64,000 nt of DNA, taken from contig NC_003284.9 in assembly GCF_000002985.6 (NCBI RefSeq), positions 10,168,001-10,232,000 on the forward strand, in the 5' to 3' direction. Within the stretch, counting starts at the first letter, position 1, and every line of letters begins with the position of its first letter. This DNA comes from Caenorhabditis elegans. Its lineage: Eukaryota; Nematoda; Chromadorea; Rhabditida; Rhabditidae. The notes under the pieces are model-generated. The model made no database searches and had not been told where the DNA came from. It was given only the letters and a program-made list of their open reading frames with translations. Both the position numbers and the translations under genes were made by a program. Below, piece after piece: positions 49,492 through 62,693 of this stretch.

Positions 49492-50724
49492 TTATATAAA
49501 ATCCGTTTTCAAAATCTCGTTGACATCCCGTGTAATGTTTCCTTGACAACGGTTAAATTTAGCAAACACCATTGCACCTCCTTTGCGTTTTGAATGCGCG
49601 GAAAAGCACACGGAGCCTTTGATAACAGTGTACTTCCATTCAGCGGAGGCAGCAGGATAGGACATGTTTTCTCTTTCAGAGAAATTTGTGTTTTGAATTA
49701 ATTTAAATAGTTGTTGTCCGAGATGGTGAAGAAGATCGTTTTCACTTGGTGAACCTAAAAATCGCAAATGACAAGAAAAAGCTTTGAGATTAACGCACCT
49801 TCAAATTGAATATTAATCTTGTTGATTCCATCTTTACAGAAACGTCGCAAAATATGTGGAATCCAAATGGGAAATTCAAAAATTCCTTTTTCAAAAACAA
49901 CATTGATTAATGTTTTATTGTCAACTTCAGCTAAAAGCTGGGTAGTCTTTATTGTTATTTTTGCTTCCTTCTCTATTTCTGAAGGAGCCCATGCACAATG
50001 ATCCAAAAGCGACATCATTAGTTCAGGGGATTTGTTCAAAAAGCAGTTGAAGAAATTGTCGAGTTGATCTGAAGATTTTAATAAATTTATTGAATACCTA
50101 ATTGTTTTCAACTTAATTTGTTTTAGGTTATCTTTATTATTACATGGCGGTCACTTGTAAAATGAACTCAATTTTTTGCAAAATCGTATATCGTCCTTCA
50201 AAAAAACATAATTAAAATGCTCAAAAACGATTATTAGTGTTTTTCGTAGAAAAAAAAAAACAACAACTAACAAAATATTTTATTAATAGTTTTTCACAAT
50301 ATTACACTTTTCCCAATAGTTACGAAGTAAAACACGGATTCAGTTAAAATTTTAAAATTGTTCAACAGAGTTCCTGTTTCCCAAACTGTGAAAAGAACTG
50401 TGTTTCATCAGACCATGTAGAAATGAAAATGTATGGATTCTGACTTATGTTTTTTTAAAGTTTTCTGATCATACATGTAATATTCTATCAATACAAAGAC
50501 TTACTATTTTTTAGAAATAAAACCCATTGTGCTTGATTCACTTTGGCATAATTGGTGACTACTTGGCGAATTGATTTCAGGAACAACGATTCTAACGGAT
50601 CGCCTCCCATTATGTGTCTCTTACTTTCATCTGCCACATCCATTATTATCGGAGAATCTTTCAGAGAAACAGGTAAATTGCCAACAACGAGGGCAATGCA
50701 AGTTTTCTGCTGAGCGCTGAGCAT
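49492..50724 (-). CDS. Orphan protein of 250 residues
   Basis: Exons 50505-50724, 49799-50068 and 49492-49754 join in frame with matching phases (N split at the first junction, G at the second). The exon begins at 50727 after GTATTTTGCAG, three bases before the ATG, which points to trans-splicing. No signal peptide or membrane segment. The N-terminal third is alpha/beta-like (MLSAQQKTCIALVVGNLPVS), the middle contains LDHCAWAPSEIEKEAKITIK and FEFPIWIPHILRRFCKDG, and the end is basic and mixed (SAHSKRKGGAMVFAKFN). I do not recognise any family; it is probably nematode-restricted. The splice structure, not homology, is the evidence. Confidence 0.65.
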
Positions 50725-50727
50725 GTT

Positions 50728-51310
50728 CTGCAAAATACTTTATGTAAAATTGTTAATGGCGAGAAGAAGAGTTTGCAATAGTTCAGACGTTTATCATGTA
50801 TTTTGGATCTAACCTTATCAGAATGGCTGTCATTTGATTATACTTGAAAATTTGAAAAAAAAAGTGTTTGTCTGATCACGTTGCAAAAGGAGTCACAAAC
50901 AATAGGCAAACAAACAAACGGGATGATTTTGTTTGAAAGAATGGAGAAGATTCTTCTCATAAAAGGAAACACATTGAGATAAAATCACTATCCAGTTTCA
51001 TAACATGTGATTGGGAAGATAGAACGTGAAGGATGACAGAGGCATAGAAGAAAAATACGACAGAGTTCAAGAACTGATCTACCACAGATTATAGTATTCA
51101 AAACTGGTTTGGTTGTAGTAATAAGAGCACATGAATTCAAAAATGGAGTGGCTGATGATAAGAAATGAAATTGTAATGGCAATGGAAATACTATACTATG
51201 GAACTATGACCGATCTACTCAAATTATCATTTTAAAAAAATTTTATGATATAAGTTTCAACAAAATAAGTTAGTAGCCGTTATCTGATCAAGAACAGTTA
51301 TACGTAGACG
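50728..51310. other. Upstream flank of the 250-residue gene
   Basis: AT-rich, with no supported gene; small open frames on the minus strand at 50988-51182 have no splice context. Confidence 0.4.
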
Positions 51311-51388
51311 AAAAATAAAATGTTAGACAAAAAAATAAAATGTTAGACGAAAAAATAAAGTGTTAGACGAAAAAAAAAGTTAGATAGA
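51311..51388. repeat. AT-rich tandem repeat, about 20-bp unit
   Basis: Four imperfect copies of AATAAAATGTTAGACGAAAA, degenerating toward the right. It runs straight into the GC-rich minisatellite that follows. Confidence 0.8.
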
Positions 51389-51554
51389 GCCCTAGGAATG
51401 GAACCCCCTAGGGGATGGGGGCCCTTAGTGGATGGAACCCCCTAGGGGATGGGACCCCCTAGGGGATGGGACTCCCTAAGGGTTGGGGACCCCTAGGGTA
51501 TGGAATTCCCTAGGGGATGGTACCCCTAGGGGATGGGACCCCCTAAGAGTTGGA
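51389..51554. repeat. GC-rich minisatellite, 17-18 bp unit
   Basis: About nine or ten imperfect copies of CCTAGGGGATGGGACCC. Each unit contains the self-complementary CCTAGG or a one-base variant, so each strand could form stacked small hairpins; the G runs of 4-5 bases are also regularly spaced. It is strikingly G/C-rich for this window. Confidence 0.9.
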
Positions 51555-51606
51555 AAAAGATTACATATCATTATCGTAAGAATAATTATGCAACGAAATT
51601 TCCAAA

Positions 51607-52147
51607 ATGCTAATGTATCCTGATAATTTTGATTCCAAAACCTTTTTGATTGTTGATAGAAATGAGCATGAACAAGAGCTTCTTTTTTACTCACAGGATG
51701 ATAATATATATGCACAAGCCGATGAAATAAATTACCTTTTGAGAGGTGAGCAGAAATGGTACATCTTAGACCTATGAACAAGTATAAAATGTATACTATT
51801 TTAAAATAAATGTTGCTTGTCATGCTTTCCTTATCCCATTTTCACAATTTGAAATTTTCGAACAATATTTTATTACTATAGAAAATATTTCTCCGATATC
51901 CAAAAACTTAGCTCCCAAATTGCCAGTAGCTCATTTATTTTATTTTGTGGTTTACGCACGTCTTAGCTACTACATTCCTGTTACATTCTCTGAAAATTCT
52001 CAATTTCTAAGTACCAAAAAACATTTTTCTCATCAAACTTGTATCCCAAAGGCTTTTCACTATTTTGATTCTCACTCATTACTTCTCGGTTATTCTTCTC
52101 CAAGCTTTATTTTTCATAATATTTCACATTCCTGTATTTTTATTTAA
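51607..52147 (+). CDS. Hypothetical two-exon gene, 134 residues
   Basis: An exon from ATG 51607 (MLMYPDNFDSKTFLIVDRNE) ends at 51745 before GTGAGC, and 51882-52147 follows TTATTACTATAG; the phases match (Arg-Glu at the join) and the frame ends in TAA. The first exon reads like real protein (SQDDNIYAQADEINYLLR). The second is less convincing, with a Ser/Phe/His-rich end. It may be a fragment of a larger gene or have a different 3' exon. Not recognised. The minisatellite lies just upstream. Confidence 0.35.
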
Positions 52148-53181
52148 AATGCAATCAAACATGTAAATTGGTTTACAAAAAAAAAACGTTTTCAATTATT
52201 TTACAATTATGCTAGAAACGGAAGCAATTTTTGAACAGATTTTAAACCTTTTGTTTGGGAAAAATTTTTTTAGAAAACCTGTTGAAAATTGACAGGATTA
52301 AGAAATTATTTGAATGATTTGTTGGGGTTTTATGAGCGGAATGATTGTGTGAAGGGTGATATGTATTGAATTTTTATGATAATGGGTTAAAAATTGCTGC
52401 AAACAGAATAATTTGACAGTGATACTTTTCTTCTATATAAATGCCTTAAAACTTTCAAAAATTGAAAGAAAAGTTGAGTTAAAAACTAGCATGTTAGTTT
52501 TTAAATCATCAACCATTCTTTATATTTACGTAGTTTTGTTGATAGCTGCTACTCCATTTCCAAACCCACGTGTTTTTTTCAGAGAAAGTTGAAAAACATT
52601 TTTTGATTACGAAGCTTGCATGAAGTGAAAAACCAAAAATTTTATCCCAATCAATTTTATTAATATAAACAAACAGTCATTTTGTATTGCACAATAATAA
52701 ATTATGTATATTAATTCAAAACCCCTAATAATTGAAACGTTGCATACATTTTCAAAGGTTGAGGAAAATAGGCTTAACCGAGACGAGCAGTAGGGGGCTA
52801 ACCAGTCAAAAAACTATGTGGGAAGAAAACACAGAAAGCGAAAACTGAACACGGAATACTGTCAGAAAACGAAAAGACGCACGAGGAAAGTATAACCAAA
52901 GTGTATATAAAAATTCGAACAGTTAGTCGGTCACAACTTTTGAATCAATAGATTCGCTCTAAAGTATTTGAAAAAAAAAAACAATTGAAAAACAATGGAA
53001 ACCAATAAAAACCCAACTTTTAAAGTCGCTTTCAAGAGATATCTACGGGAAAAGTCACAAGAACAGGCGTGAAAAATGCAGTTATCGAATTCAATTCAAT
53101 TAGTCAATGCAATGCAAGGAATCACAAAATTACCAGTATAAAACGTTTTACAGATGGATTAGGAACTTTCTATTTTCATAA
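52148..53181. other. 3' flank of the PDXDC1-like gene
   Basis: Convergent 3' ends: the hypothetical gene ending at 52147 on the plus strand and the PDXDC1-like gene on the minus strand. TTTATT at 52656-52661 is a possible minus-strand poly(A) signal 520 bases past that stop. Nothing else seen. Confidence 0.35.
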
Positions 53182-56100
53182 TTAAGATGATTCCACAGGT
53201 TTTGCTTCTTCAGCAGAGCTAACAGCTTCTTCTGTCACCGCGGTTTCAGATTCGGATGTTGGTTCTTCATCAATTTTTGTGGCAAAGGGCTCGTGTGGAA
53301 TTTGTGGAGTTTCATTTTTTGTGATTGGTGGAGTGGCGTCCATGTTTTTCTTTGATTTGAAAAGTACATCAGTTTCTTGCATTTCTCCTGTAAATTGTAA
53401 TATTGAAGCGTTTATTTGCTTTAACCCAATAAAAGACAATTGGAAAACATAAATTTCCATTCTTATCATCGGCAATTTTTTCGTCCGTTTGTACTAGCCG
53501 AACATGTATTTTGTTTTTCAGTGGCAACAAAAAATAAAACTTTTGCTTTTAAACTATTATTCTTCCATATAGGTATTCATTATTAGTTTTTAATACTATA
53601 ATACATATCAATATTAATATCCAATGAAAATAATACCTGTCTTCAGATTGAAAGCTCTTCCTCTGATATTTTGTGATTCTGGAGTCAATGGAGACCACCA
53701 ATTAACCAAAGAACCCATTATTGGCAACTGTCTCATCATTCCCTCATTTTGAAGTCTCTGATCATTTTCCTTTCTCAGTGCCTCATTTGCGGCCTCGATT
53801 CCTTGTCTTATCAAATGCGCGAGGCTGTCCAAATACTGTTGGCTGTTTTCAATCTCTTTTCCCTTTTGAGCCACCATTTCGACCAAGTTATGCAAATCTT
53901 TCACGTCAGAAAGCATGCCAAACTTGACACAAGAGACGCCATAACGAGTGCAGTCTCCGGAAGAGAAAGCTGCGTCGACGCTTTTCAATTGATGCACGAG
54001 CTCCAAGTTAAGATGCGAGATTTGTTGTTTCTGGATGTCATTCCAGTCTTCTGGATTAGTTTCTTTCACGATTGAAGGAATGTAACTGGAATTAAATTAG
54101 TTTTGTGTTCATGTGTTATGAATTCAATTAATTTACCAAACAGCCCCAATTCCTGCCCAGTTACGGATTGGAAGAAGAACAAGAGATGGGAAATCATCTT
54201 TCAGCTCTGAGAACTTTAGTTTGGAAACAACTGTCGACTCGACAATTCTCATAATGTCAGTAAGTTTGCGGACAAATCTTTGAACATGATCAATGTGGGA
54301 CGAATATGCTGTAAACAAGATGCAATTAGAAAGTTGCACAAAAATCTATTGTTATTGCAAATCAACTTACTTGCTGCGTGCTCCAATGGGCAAAAACGGA
54401 AAGCAATTCCATAGTTTCCTCCGAGCTCAATCGTATCAATACCAAGTGGAAGAGATTCAGGGAGAAGTCCATCACGGAGCTAAACTTTGATTAGATGAAT
54501 TAAGAGCGTTGTGTGAGAAAAATTAAACCTACCCATGCGTTAAGATAGTCTCCGTATTCTAATTCGTCTTGGAGTGTCTTTTCAGCAATTGCGATAGCAT
54601 CATGATCGTCATTATTCTGGATCAAATCTTTATGATGCTGAATTGCATTTTTGATGCTAACATAATTGTACTTGAAAATGAGCACAGTCGGAGGAGTGAA
54701 TTTGTTTTTGTATACACGGTTTGCCAACTCCACTGGATTGTCAACACCTATCATCTCAACTTCCGGAATTGCTGAAAGTCCCTTCAACATCACTTTGCTC
54801 AATAAGAATGCGTTTTCGATCATGTCAACAATCTTCTTTCCAGAGAGGTATGAGGAAGCGACCCACCATGGAAGAGTGTCAAGTTTCTCACGGTACGATG
54901 CTTTGTATCCTTCCACTGGCCTGTGTAGGGTCTGAAAAATTAATATATTTTTTATCTCAATCAAAATAACTTTTTTTTTGAAATCTTACTACAACTGGTG
55001 CAGATGGGATGCCAAGCCAAAGAGCAATAGGGACCGTCATACTATCTACTTGGGATAGTACATGAACTAGAATATTGTTTGGTTCACGGAATGTCAAAGC
55101 AGCAATGGCTTGTCCAGTGATATGAAGCCAGAATTTAGCCTTCTTCTCACGAATCTCTAAAATTTTGGAAATCATGTCATTTTGTCCCATTATGGTTGTT
55201 CCGACAACTCCAATCAGAATAAGTGGCTTCTTTCCAGCAGCCAAATCCTCGTCAAGAATTTTCTCGAATTGATGATGATCCTAGGAATTTTTTCACATTA
55301 TTAAAGAAGCTTTACAAAATTATAAGCAACTAACAATTCTTCCTTCAATTTCACCCCGATCAGAGTCGAGTTTCGGCAAAATAGTGACATCAGCAATTCC
55401 AAACTCTGAAGCCAAATATGATGAGAGATCCATATGAAGAGCTGGCGATACATAAACAACTGGTGCACCCTGAAATGAATCTGAAGTATTAAAAAAGCTA
55501 TGAACATTCTGTAATGACCTGCTCAGCAAATGCTCTCCATCCTTTTGTAGAATGATCGGTTCCATAAGAGGACTTGAGAGCAAGTTTGACAGCATGTCCA
55601 ATTCCATTTCTAATTGACAGAGAAATTGTTGCTTCCGGGTCTGAGCAGTATATCTGAGAGTCCGCAAATCTAGAATTTCAATTGTTTCTTCAAACTGTAT
55701 CATAACTTTTTAATGTCGTACCTAAACAAGTTACTAAAAACATGGTTAACATTTCCATAGAGCCACGATGCAATGCTCTGTCTATGGTGGCTACTCAAAA
55801 GATCAATATAAGACTTGAGTGACGCCGAAGTGACCAAAGTTCTTCCCAATTCAGAAAGCTTCTGTCCCTCTCTCGACCTAAAGAAAAATGAGATTCAATG
55901 AATTTGAAATAGAAATAAGATAGGAGCCGACCTGGTTTTTGCCACTTGCGCATGCTGCTTTAGTCCTGATGGGGAGGTTGACTCGCTGCCCAACCAGTCG
56001 TCAGAAATTATCATGTGCTCTAGTTGTTCGAGCACAGGAGGTAGTGAAACCCCAGACGATTGCGACATTCGCGAAGATTTGCGAGAGATTGGTTTGGCAG

Positions 56101-59100
56101 ATGTCTAAAATACAGCAATTTTTGCTTACAAACTTTAATGACAATTTAAAAAACAGTCAACAGTTGTTGCTTGCATTTTTTTCATCTTAAAAAATTTGTA
56201 ACGTTAGAAAAGTTCAAGATATGTTTTTCGTCAAACATACAACGGATTTCTTTGGTCCATCATCCAAGCCACTATCCTCCGACTTTGTCGAAGAGCTATT
56301 GGACGCCGGGCTGTGTTGTTGCGACGAGACGTCTATTTTGCTGAAATTTCACAAATAATAATGGCCGCATGTTAAGGTGCGAATAAATTTTGTGGACACT
56401 TGTGTATGTGTGGGCGCGAAACATGTTGAACAAAGAAGTGTCGACGTTCCCTTGGGACAAGCATACATTTCCCTTTTTCACTCCTTCTAGAAATTGACAC
56501 ACTCAGACACGCAAAGGCCCACAAAACCTGATTCAAATAAAAGCCACACATGTACGTAATTTCTGAAATAAAATAAAAAGGGATGCGGCTGGAAACCAGT
56601 CAATTTTGTCAAATGAATTTCGAGAACAACATTCTACGTCAGTTAATTGAAATTCATTTGTTGCAGGAACAATTAGGCTTTTGGGAGTTTACTGAATTTA
56701 AACGAGCCCTCTCACTAACATTGTTTGTTGGTGTTTTTTATTGATGACACATAGTCTGAATTTGTAAAAATTTACCTACGAACACGAGAAACTTCAAAAA
56801 GCAGTTAGTGAAAAACAAAGAAAGTAGTTTGAATTAGCAGATAGCAGAATTGAGGGGCACGACAATTATATGTAAACACACAACAGTTTTTGTAGAACTC
56901 TCTTGGTTCCAGAACTTTTGTCATGCAGAATTGAGAAAGAACATGTGTTGCTGAAGTCAAGTTTGGATAGTGTTTTTTCACTCAGCTTATAGAAAATTAC
57001 TCTTCAAAATATTTTTAATGTACTATTATTGTTTTTGTTAAAAATTTTCGAGAGAGTATGTTTATATTCTCAAAATTATTACGTTGAAGTTAATGTTGGA
57101 TGATTTTTAAATCTATGCGAAGAGCACGGTAACATGAATGATGAGCTCTCCGTTCTATGTTTCATTGCCTCATGATTCTTTTTCTGAAAAATTTTTTTTT
57201 TGATTACAGTTACGTTATAAAGATGAAAACTGCAAAGAAGAATATAATTTGAAATGACGTGTTCTATTTTCAGAATTTGATTTAAAGAAAAAAAAAACTA
57301 ATCGATTTAAAAAAAAACTAATCGATTTAAAAAAAAGAGGGTCCAATACCAAAAAAAAAGAATTTTCATTTACTTTCATTACCGCTCATGTGTTTGTTTT
57401 GAAGAAGTAAGAGCTGAGGAAATTAAGCTCAAAAGAATAAACAAAACATTATAACAAATATTTAAAAACAAAAAATAGATGGTGAATCATGTGTTTTATG
57501 ATGGTTGAGAAACTAGGAATAACGTGCAAACTTCTCGAGCACTAAGATCATGTTGGTTGTTACAGAACCAAAAAATATATATCTAACTATATTTAGCTAA
57601 CCGGAAGTTGGACAATAAAAAGTGCAAATCTGTCTAGCCTCATTCTTTTTTAAATGAGTTCTCAGTCATAACAGACACAAAAACTTTTATTTCACTATGT
57701 AGTTTTGTTTGGATTTCGAAAAAAAATGCATTGAATGAAACACATCTGTGACAAACTCGGAAATATTCAAATCACTTCCTAGTCTGTTATTCAACCTCGG
57801 GTGTGTTAAACAAAGTGTCAGAAATGTTGTCATTTTGGCAACTTGTCCATTTTCGGGTCTAGCTTCTAGGTCTTGCCGAATCAAGGAGAGCCATAAAAAA
57901 TGTAAATGGACAAGAGAAGGGGAGGGAGAGATAGACATTGCAATGTAAGAAACAACTCAAATTGACATAATCTTCCTGAAGGCGACAAAAACATTGAAGT
58001 GCCATCATATTCTTTTTTATCTCCCCCAAGCCACGAACACTAAAAGACTCGCAGTACCAAATCAAATAATGGACAATGGGGCGGATGTAAAAGCGAGAGG
58101 CCATGCTTGTCTCTCTCTGTGAAACGGGGCTCAATGTGTGCTTTATTTCATTGCGTTTACGTTTTTTTTTGAGAAATGAAGAACGAATGACACAACCGCA
58201 CACCGGGCCTCCCACAAGCGAAGCTGCAGGCCACAACCAAAATTGATGGGCCCTTGAGCTTCGTTTTGGTTAAATATGAATATTCGCACGCACCAAACCT
58301 TCAGTTCACAAGTGTATCGTGTTACAGTGGCGTGGCTGGTGCAAAGAACACACTTTTCCTAGACTAGCAATTTTATAAACACACCTTTGCAAAAAAGTCT
58401 GGAATGTTGTATATGCAGTACCCTCGATTTAAAAAAATGAAACATGATTAGTTCCTTAAAAACTTTCAATGCAAAGAATATGTTTAAATTAGTATTTTTC
58501 TTTGAAATCATAGCAGCGGTCTCGCACATTCCTATTCATTACTTTTAAATTATGTTAAACAGAAAAAACTATCATATCTGTTTTGAATTCAAAGCATCTT
58601 TTAGGTTTTTAGTAAATACGTCAATAATTAAAACTGGTAAAAAAGTTAACTAACAAAAACTAGTAAAGGTGAAATAGAAACAGTGAATGAAGAAATTTTT
58701 ACACTGTAATAAAAAGTTTTAAGTATTCCGGTTCTATAATATGTATTAAATGTATAATATCAGCAAGTTCGAGCAGATTAACGGCTACTGTTGATTGAAA
58801 ATGTTACAGCTACTCCAAATGGGCAAAACAAAAGTTGCTAGAAATTGTTAAGATATTGCAGCAGTATGCAAAAAAGTAGAAACAAAAAAAAACAATTTAT
58901 TGCACAATCAACTCAACGATCTGCTCTATTTCTAAGTTATAGTTTGTTGTTAAATATATCTAAACTTTAAATAAAAACAATGTTTCTATTCAGTTTATTG
59001 ATTTTCTTTAATCAAGGCAGGATTTTTTATATGTTACTGCGTTTAATAATAGAAACAGATTACTTTTATTTTTACAACCCTGGTTTTTATAACTAATGTT

Positions 59101-60136
59101 TAAACATTTTCATATTCACAAGCATATGTTTTTAACTTTTTTCAAACGGAAATTTATTTATGCCAGCTCATACCTAAATAGTCTCTTGCATATTTTTCAT
59201 GCTTCATCTCTTTACTTTTTTTTATTATTCTTCCTCCCCCAAACTGTGTAAACATGATTCGCGTCATGAAATTTCATAGAATTTTTTCTCTTTTTCAATC
59301 CTCGTTTCACTGGTTATATTAAAACAGTCAATTTGAATAGGGAACACGCCCTAGAAAACAGGTCGAAGATAACATCTGACACCGTCAAAGAGGAGAAATA
59401 AGTAGGATCTTGAAGCGAAATGTGAAGGAGATCTGGAAAAGGCGGAACTCGATAAAGATCCGCGGATCAGTAGATGTAAAAATAGGAGTGGTAAAAACTA
59501 CATCAGAAGAGAGTGACCATCAACCATTTGAAAATTTGAAAACTATTGCTTCACAATATACAGACGAAACACTGCGAACGATACAACTCGCTTTAGAAAC
59601 AACAATAACAACAAAAATATGCCTAACTTCAGCTCAATAAAAAATGTGCACTTGGAACCTGATTTCAAAACTTTTTTCTAAAAACATGCTTCAGATTGCG
59701 AAAATGTTTTGAAGGCACTGACAAGATTCCAAAAAAGTATTGAAGGTGTCGCAGAGGGACCATTACAAAGCGTTCCTTCCCGTTTCCCACTGTTATTGAA
59801 ACACTGCATGCATTTCTACTTCTATTGCCTTTTTTCTTTTACTTCCGCACTTTCGTACACTGACGCGTTCAGAAATTCCCCATAACTTCTCTCTATTCAT
59901 GATCTAAGACAACCTGTCCGGGTAGTTGTCAGGATAATAACTAAATGGACAGCGAACGATGATGTTTTTGCAGGTTTCCAGTTTTACTTAAATCGCTAAA
60001 TGTCTTAATTACCCTTTTAAGAAATGTCTTGTTAAAAGAATAGTCATAAGCGAAAGAAGTCCTCATACCTTTCAATTGTTTGAATGATGCTCTCGATTTG
60101 CTGAACTGTGCCCGACATTTCAGCAGACGTGGCCAT
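53182..60136 (-). CDS. PDXDC1-like PLP-fold protein, catalytic residues lost
   Basis: Twelve exons (60069-60136, 56241-56340, 55932-56104, 55722-55877, 55519-55669, 55335-55469, 54990-55280, 54543..54533-54931, 54371-54479, 54137-54308, 53637-54085, 53182-53387; the eighth is 54533-54931) join in frame to 802 residues, close to human PDXDC1 (788). The N-terminal ~115 residues are Ser-rich and disordered, then a group II decarboxylase-type PLP fold, then the PDXDC1-specific C-terminus: NWAGIGAV, a helical block ending RQLPIMGSLVNWWSPL and GRAFNLKTG, and a Glu-rich tail. Where decarboxylases have the Schiff-base motif (HKWL), this protein has DSMTVPIALWLG, with no lysine; the pyridine-contacting Asp is Thr (WLHITGQA). 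The first coding exon sits 3.7 kb upstream, after TCTTACAG, probably trans-spliced. One donor is weak (GTCATT after 55519). Enzyme activity is doubtful. Confidence 0.92.
56341..60068. other. 3.7-kb first intron of the PDXDC1-like gene
   Basis: Large for this genome. 58040-58320 is less AT-rich (CACACCGGGCCTCCCAC, GAAGCTGCAGGCCACAAC) and could be an enhancer or promoter for a shorter transcript. A plus-strand open frame at 59410-59640 lacks an ATG start. No RNA gene recognised. Confidence 0.4.
57297..57336. repeat. 20-bp tandem duplication
   Basis: ACTAATCGATTTAAAAAAAA occurs twice in direct succession in the first intron of the PDXDC1-like gene. Confidence 0.85.
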
Positions 60137-60137
60137 C

Positions 60138-62693
60138 CTGTAAGAATTATGATAATACTGGAGAACAGATTTTGAAAAGATCAGCTTGATAGCTGTCCAG
60201 AGCCGATGTACGATTTGGGAAAAAAACGTGGCACCGCCACACTGTGGAACAGACAAAGATAGTAAGCAAGGGCACAAACAAAGAGTAACAAAGAGGTAGA
60301 GAGAGAAATGAAAGAATGATAGTAAAAGAAGGAGGGAGAAAGGCGAAAGAGGTGTTGAACAAATAAACCACGAATGCAGCTAGCAAATGATTTCGAATCA
60401 TCGATTGATGCAAAATTATATTCGGGTATTGTGTATGTTTTTTTCCAACGTGGCAGTTCCATTCTGTGCTGTTTCAAGGGAGAGGAACATTGAATAAGCA
60501 TCATGCGGCGCGAAATACAAGGATAGGGGAACGAGAGGGAAAGAGATCGACGTAGATAAAGTACAAGCGCCTGTATTTTGCCTCATTTCTTCATATCTGA
60601 ACATCTTTTCGCTTTCTTTCTCCGGACAATGAAGTCAATTGGTTGAAGGTTTTTGCTTCATCCTTTTCAATAGCTTATCTATACAGAATATGATTACCTT
60701 CGGCTAGAAAACAATCAAACGTGCTAGAAAATGGAATATGAATAATGAAACGTTGGCAGAAAAGTAAGGTTTTTGAAAAATAAACAAAGTAACTGAATAC
60801 TTTGCACGTGTTTCAGAATTATGTCTACTGAACGAATCAACATTCAGGTTTTCAGTTGTAAAATTGAAAACAGCGTGCCTGTTCGAGAAAATAATATGTG
60901 TATGTGTTTATTTAAAAATAAGACTGTCGGTGACAAAATAATTGCAAAATTTAGCAAACAATTCAAAAGGTTTCAAAAACGTGTACTCTCGTTTCACCGA
61001 AGAACATAATAAAGATGTTTCATAATTTTGCGAGCTGAAGCATTCATATTGAACTCTGTCACACCGCAAAAACTCACTATAAATTTTAAAAAAGGCAGTA
61101 TTTTTTCCAAGTAATCATAAACGTAAGAATATTTAGAACTTTATCGGCAATTTTATGAAGCTGAGAACTTTAAATGTAAGAACCATTGAAGGTTGCTTAG
61201 AGAGTACAGAATATTCATGGAAAACACAAAAACCAGAAACTATATTTAAAAATTAAGATTGTTCTTTGTACTAAAAAAACACGTGTCATTAAATTGGTAT
61301 GTAACAAATAAGTTATTCATCGAATTTATGCAACGTTTTATAAAATTTCCTTTTATTGACAACCACTTAATATGTGAATGTTTTTTTCATGATTTTAATT
61401 CGATCTTTTAGCAAAACAAAATGTACTGAAATTTCAAATTGCACAGCACTATGTAATTAGCTGTGATTCCGTGTTCTCTCTCTCTTCTCGAATGAGCCAA
61501 TTTTGCAGTAAAAGTACAACAATGCCTGTCACTTACAACCATCATTTGTAGGTAAACATGTCAAGGCGTTGGCACGGAAGTCTGTGTCATAAGTAAGTAA
61601 AGGAAAAAAATCATTAGGGAATAATGACTCGAAATTGAAAGTTGATTTGAAATTTTTTTGAAAAAAAAACCAATCACAGACTACCATTACTACTACTAGT
61701 AACACAGTGATGGAAAGTCATAGGTTTAACCCAAACCATAGAAATGGTCTGTAATCGGATGAAAAAGAGGCTAGATGCGATACAGTTCGATTTCTCTGAA
61801 TCTCCATGTCCACATATGACAACGTGGCAATCGTGGGAACGCGTTGAACACTAGATTGAAAGATAAATATCGGTTTTTGGTTAGAAAAAAAAGAGTTGTC
61901 CGTCAAAAACATTTTTTGAGAAATTATGGGCACACCCTTCTTAATGAATATGTTGTGCAGGTGATAATAAAAAAGTGCAGTGAGCAAATACTATAAAATT
62001 TCGTAACAGTTATGAAAACTTGGTAATTTCTTAAATAGTAGGAACCAATTTAATGAATCAAAATATTTTAATATGAAACAAGAACTGATCGAAGTTGTCT
62101 TATACTACATATGCATTTGTGAAAATATTTCTCAATGTAACAAGACCACCAATATTGTAAAATACAGAGAAGTGCAAAAAAGAAACCCCAAAAAGAAAAC
62201 AGAATATTAATCCTCGTGGTGATAGGAAAAGGGGAAATTTTGCTGATGAAGAAGCCTATCAGAATTAAGGTATCAGTATTGAAATATTTTAAAAATTAGA
62301 GCAGAAAATGGACATCTAACTTTTAAAGTGACTGAAGCACTTTTGAAATAAATAAATATAAAGTTCTGTGAAAAAAAAACTGCAAAATCCTATAATTCTT
62401 GTTAAGGTAGCGAAGTGAAGTAGTTTATCTAAAACATTTTTTTCACTAGTCTAATAATTTCAGATAATTGTTAAAAATATATCCAAGTGATTTGAATTCA
62501 AAAAAACTATTGTTTTTTATTTGTTTAAAGATTATTTACTGCTAATAATTATTCTTATTTCGTTTTTTTAATTATTCATGAATTCTATGTGAAACGTTTA
62601 GCTGCTAGGTGTAATTTTTAATTTTTTCGAAAAATATTGCTCTTTTCAATATTATTATTCAAGCACAAATAAAAAAATGCCTTTCGAACTAAG
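60138..62693. other. 5' flank of the PDXDC1-like gene
   Basis: 60240-60560 is purine-rich on the plus strand and gives overlapping chance frames on the minus strand; it is the likely promoter side of the gene. From 60600 to 62690 I see only AT-rich DNA with small frames lacking splice context. Confidence 0.4.

Noticed and set aside
51476-51823. Minus-strand 115-residue frame ending in repeated GVPSP/GVPNP units
   Set aside because: The repetitive tail is the translated minisatellite and the rest has no support; the plus strand has a better exon here.
59410-59640. Plus-strand frame inside the PDXDC1 intron (KRNVKEIWKRRNSIKIRG...)
   Set aside because: Protein-like wording but no ATG start, no clean acceptor upstream, and a second frame of the same DNA is equally open. 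Kept only as a remark.
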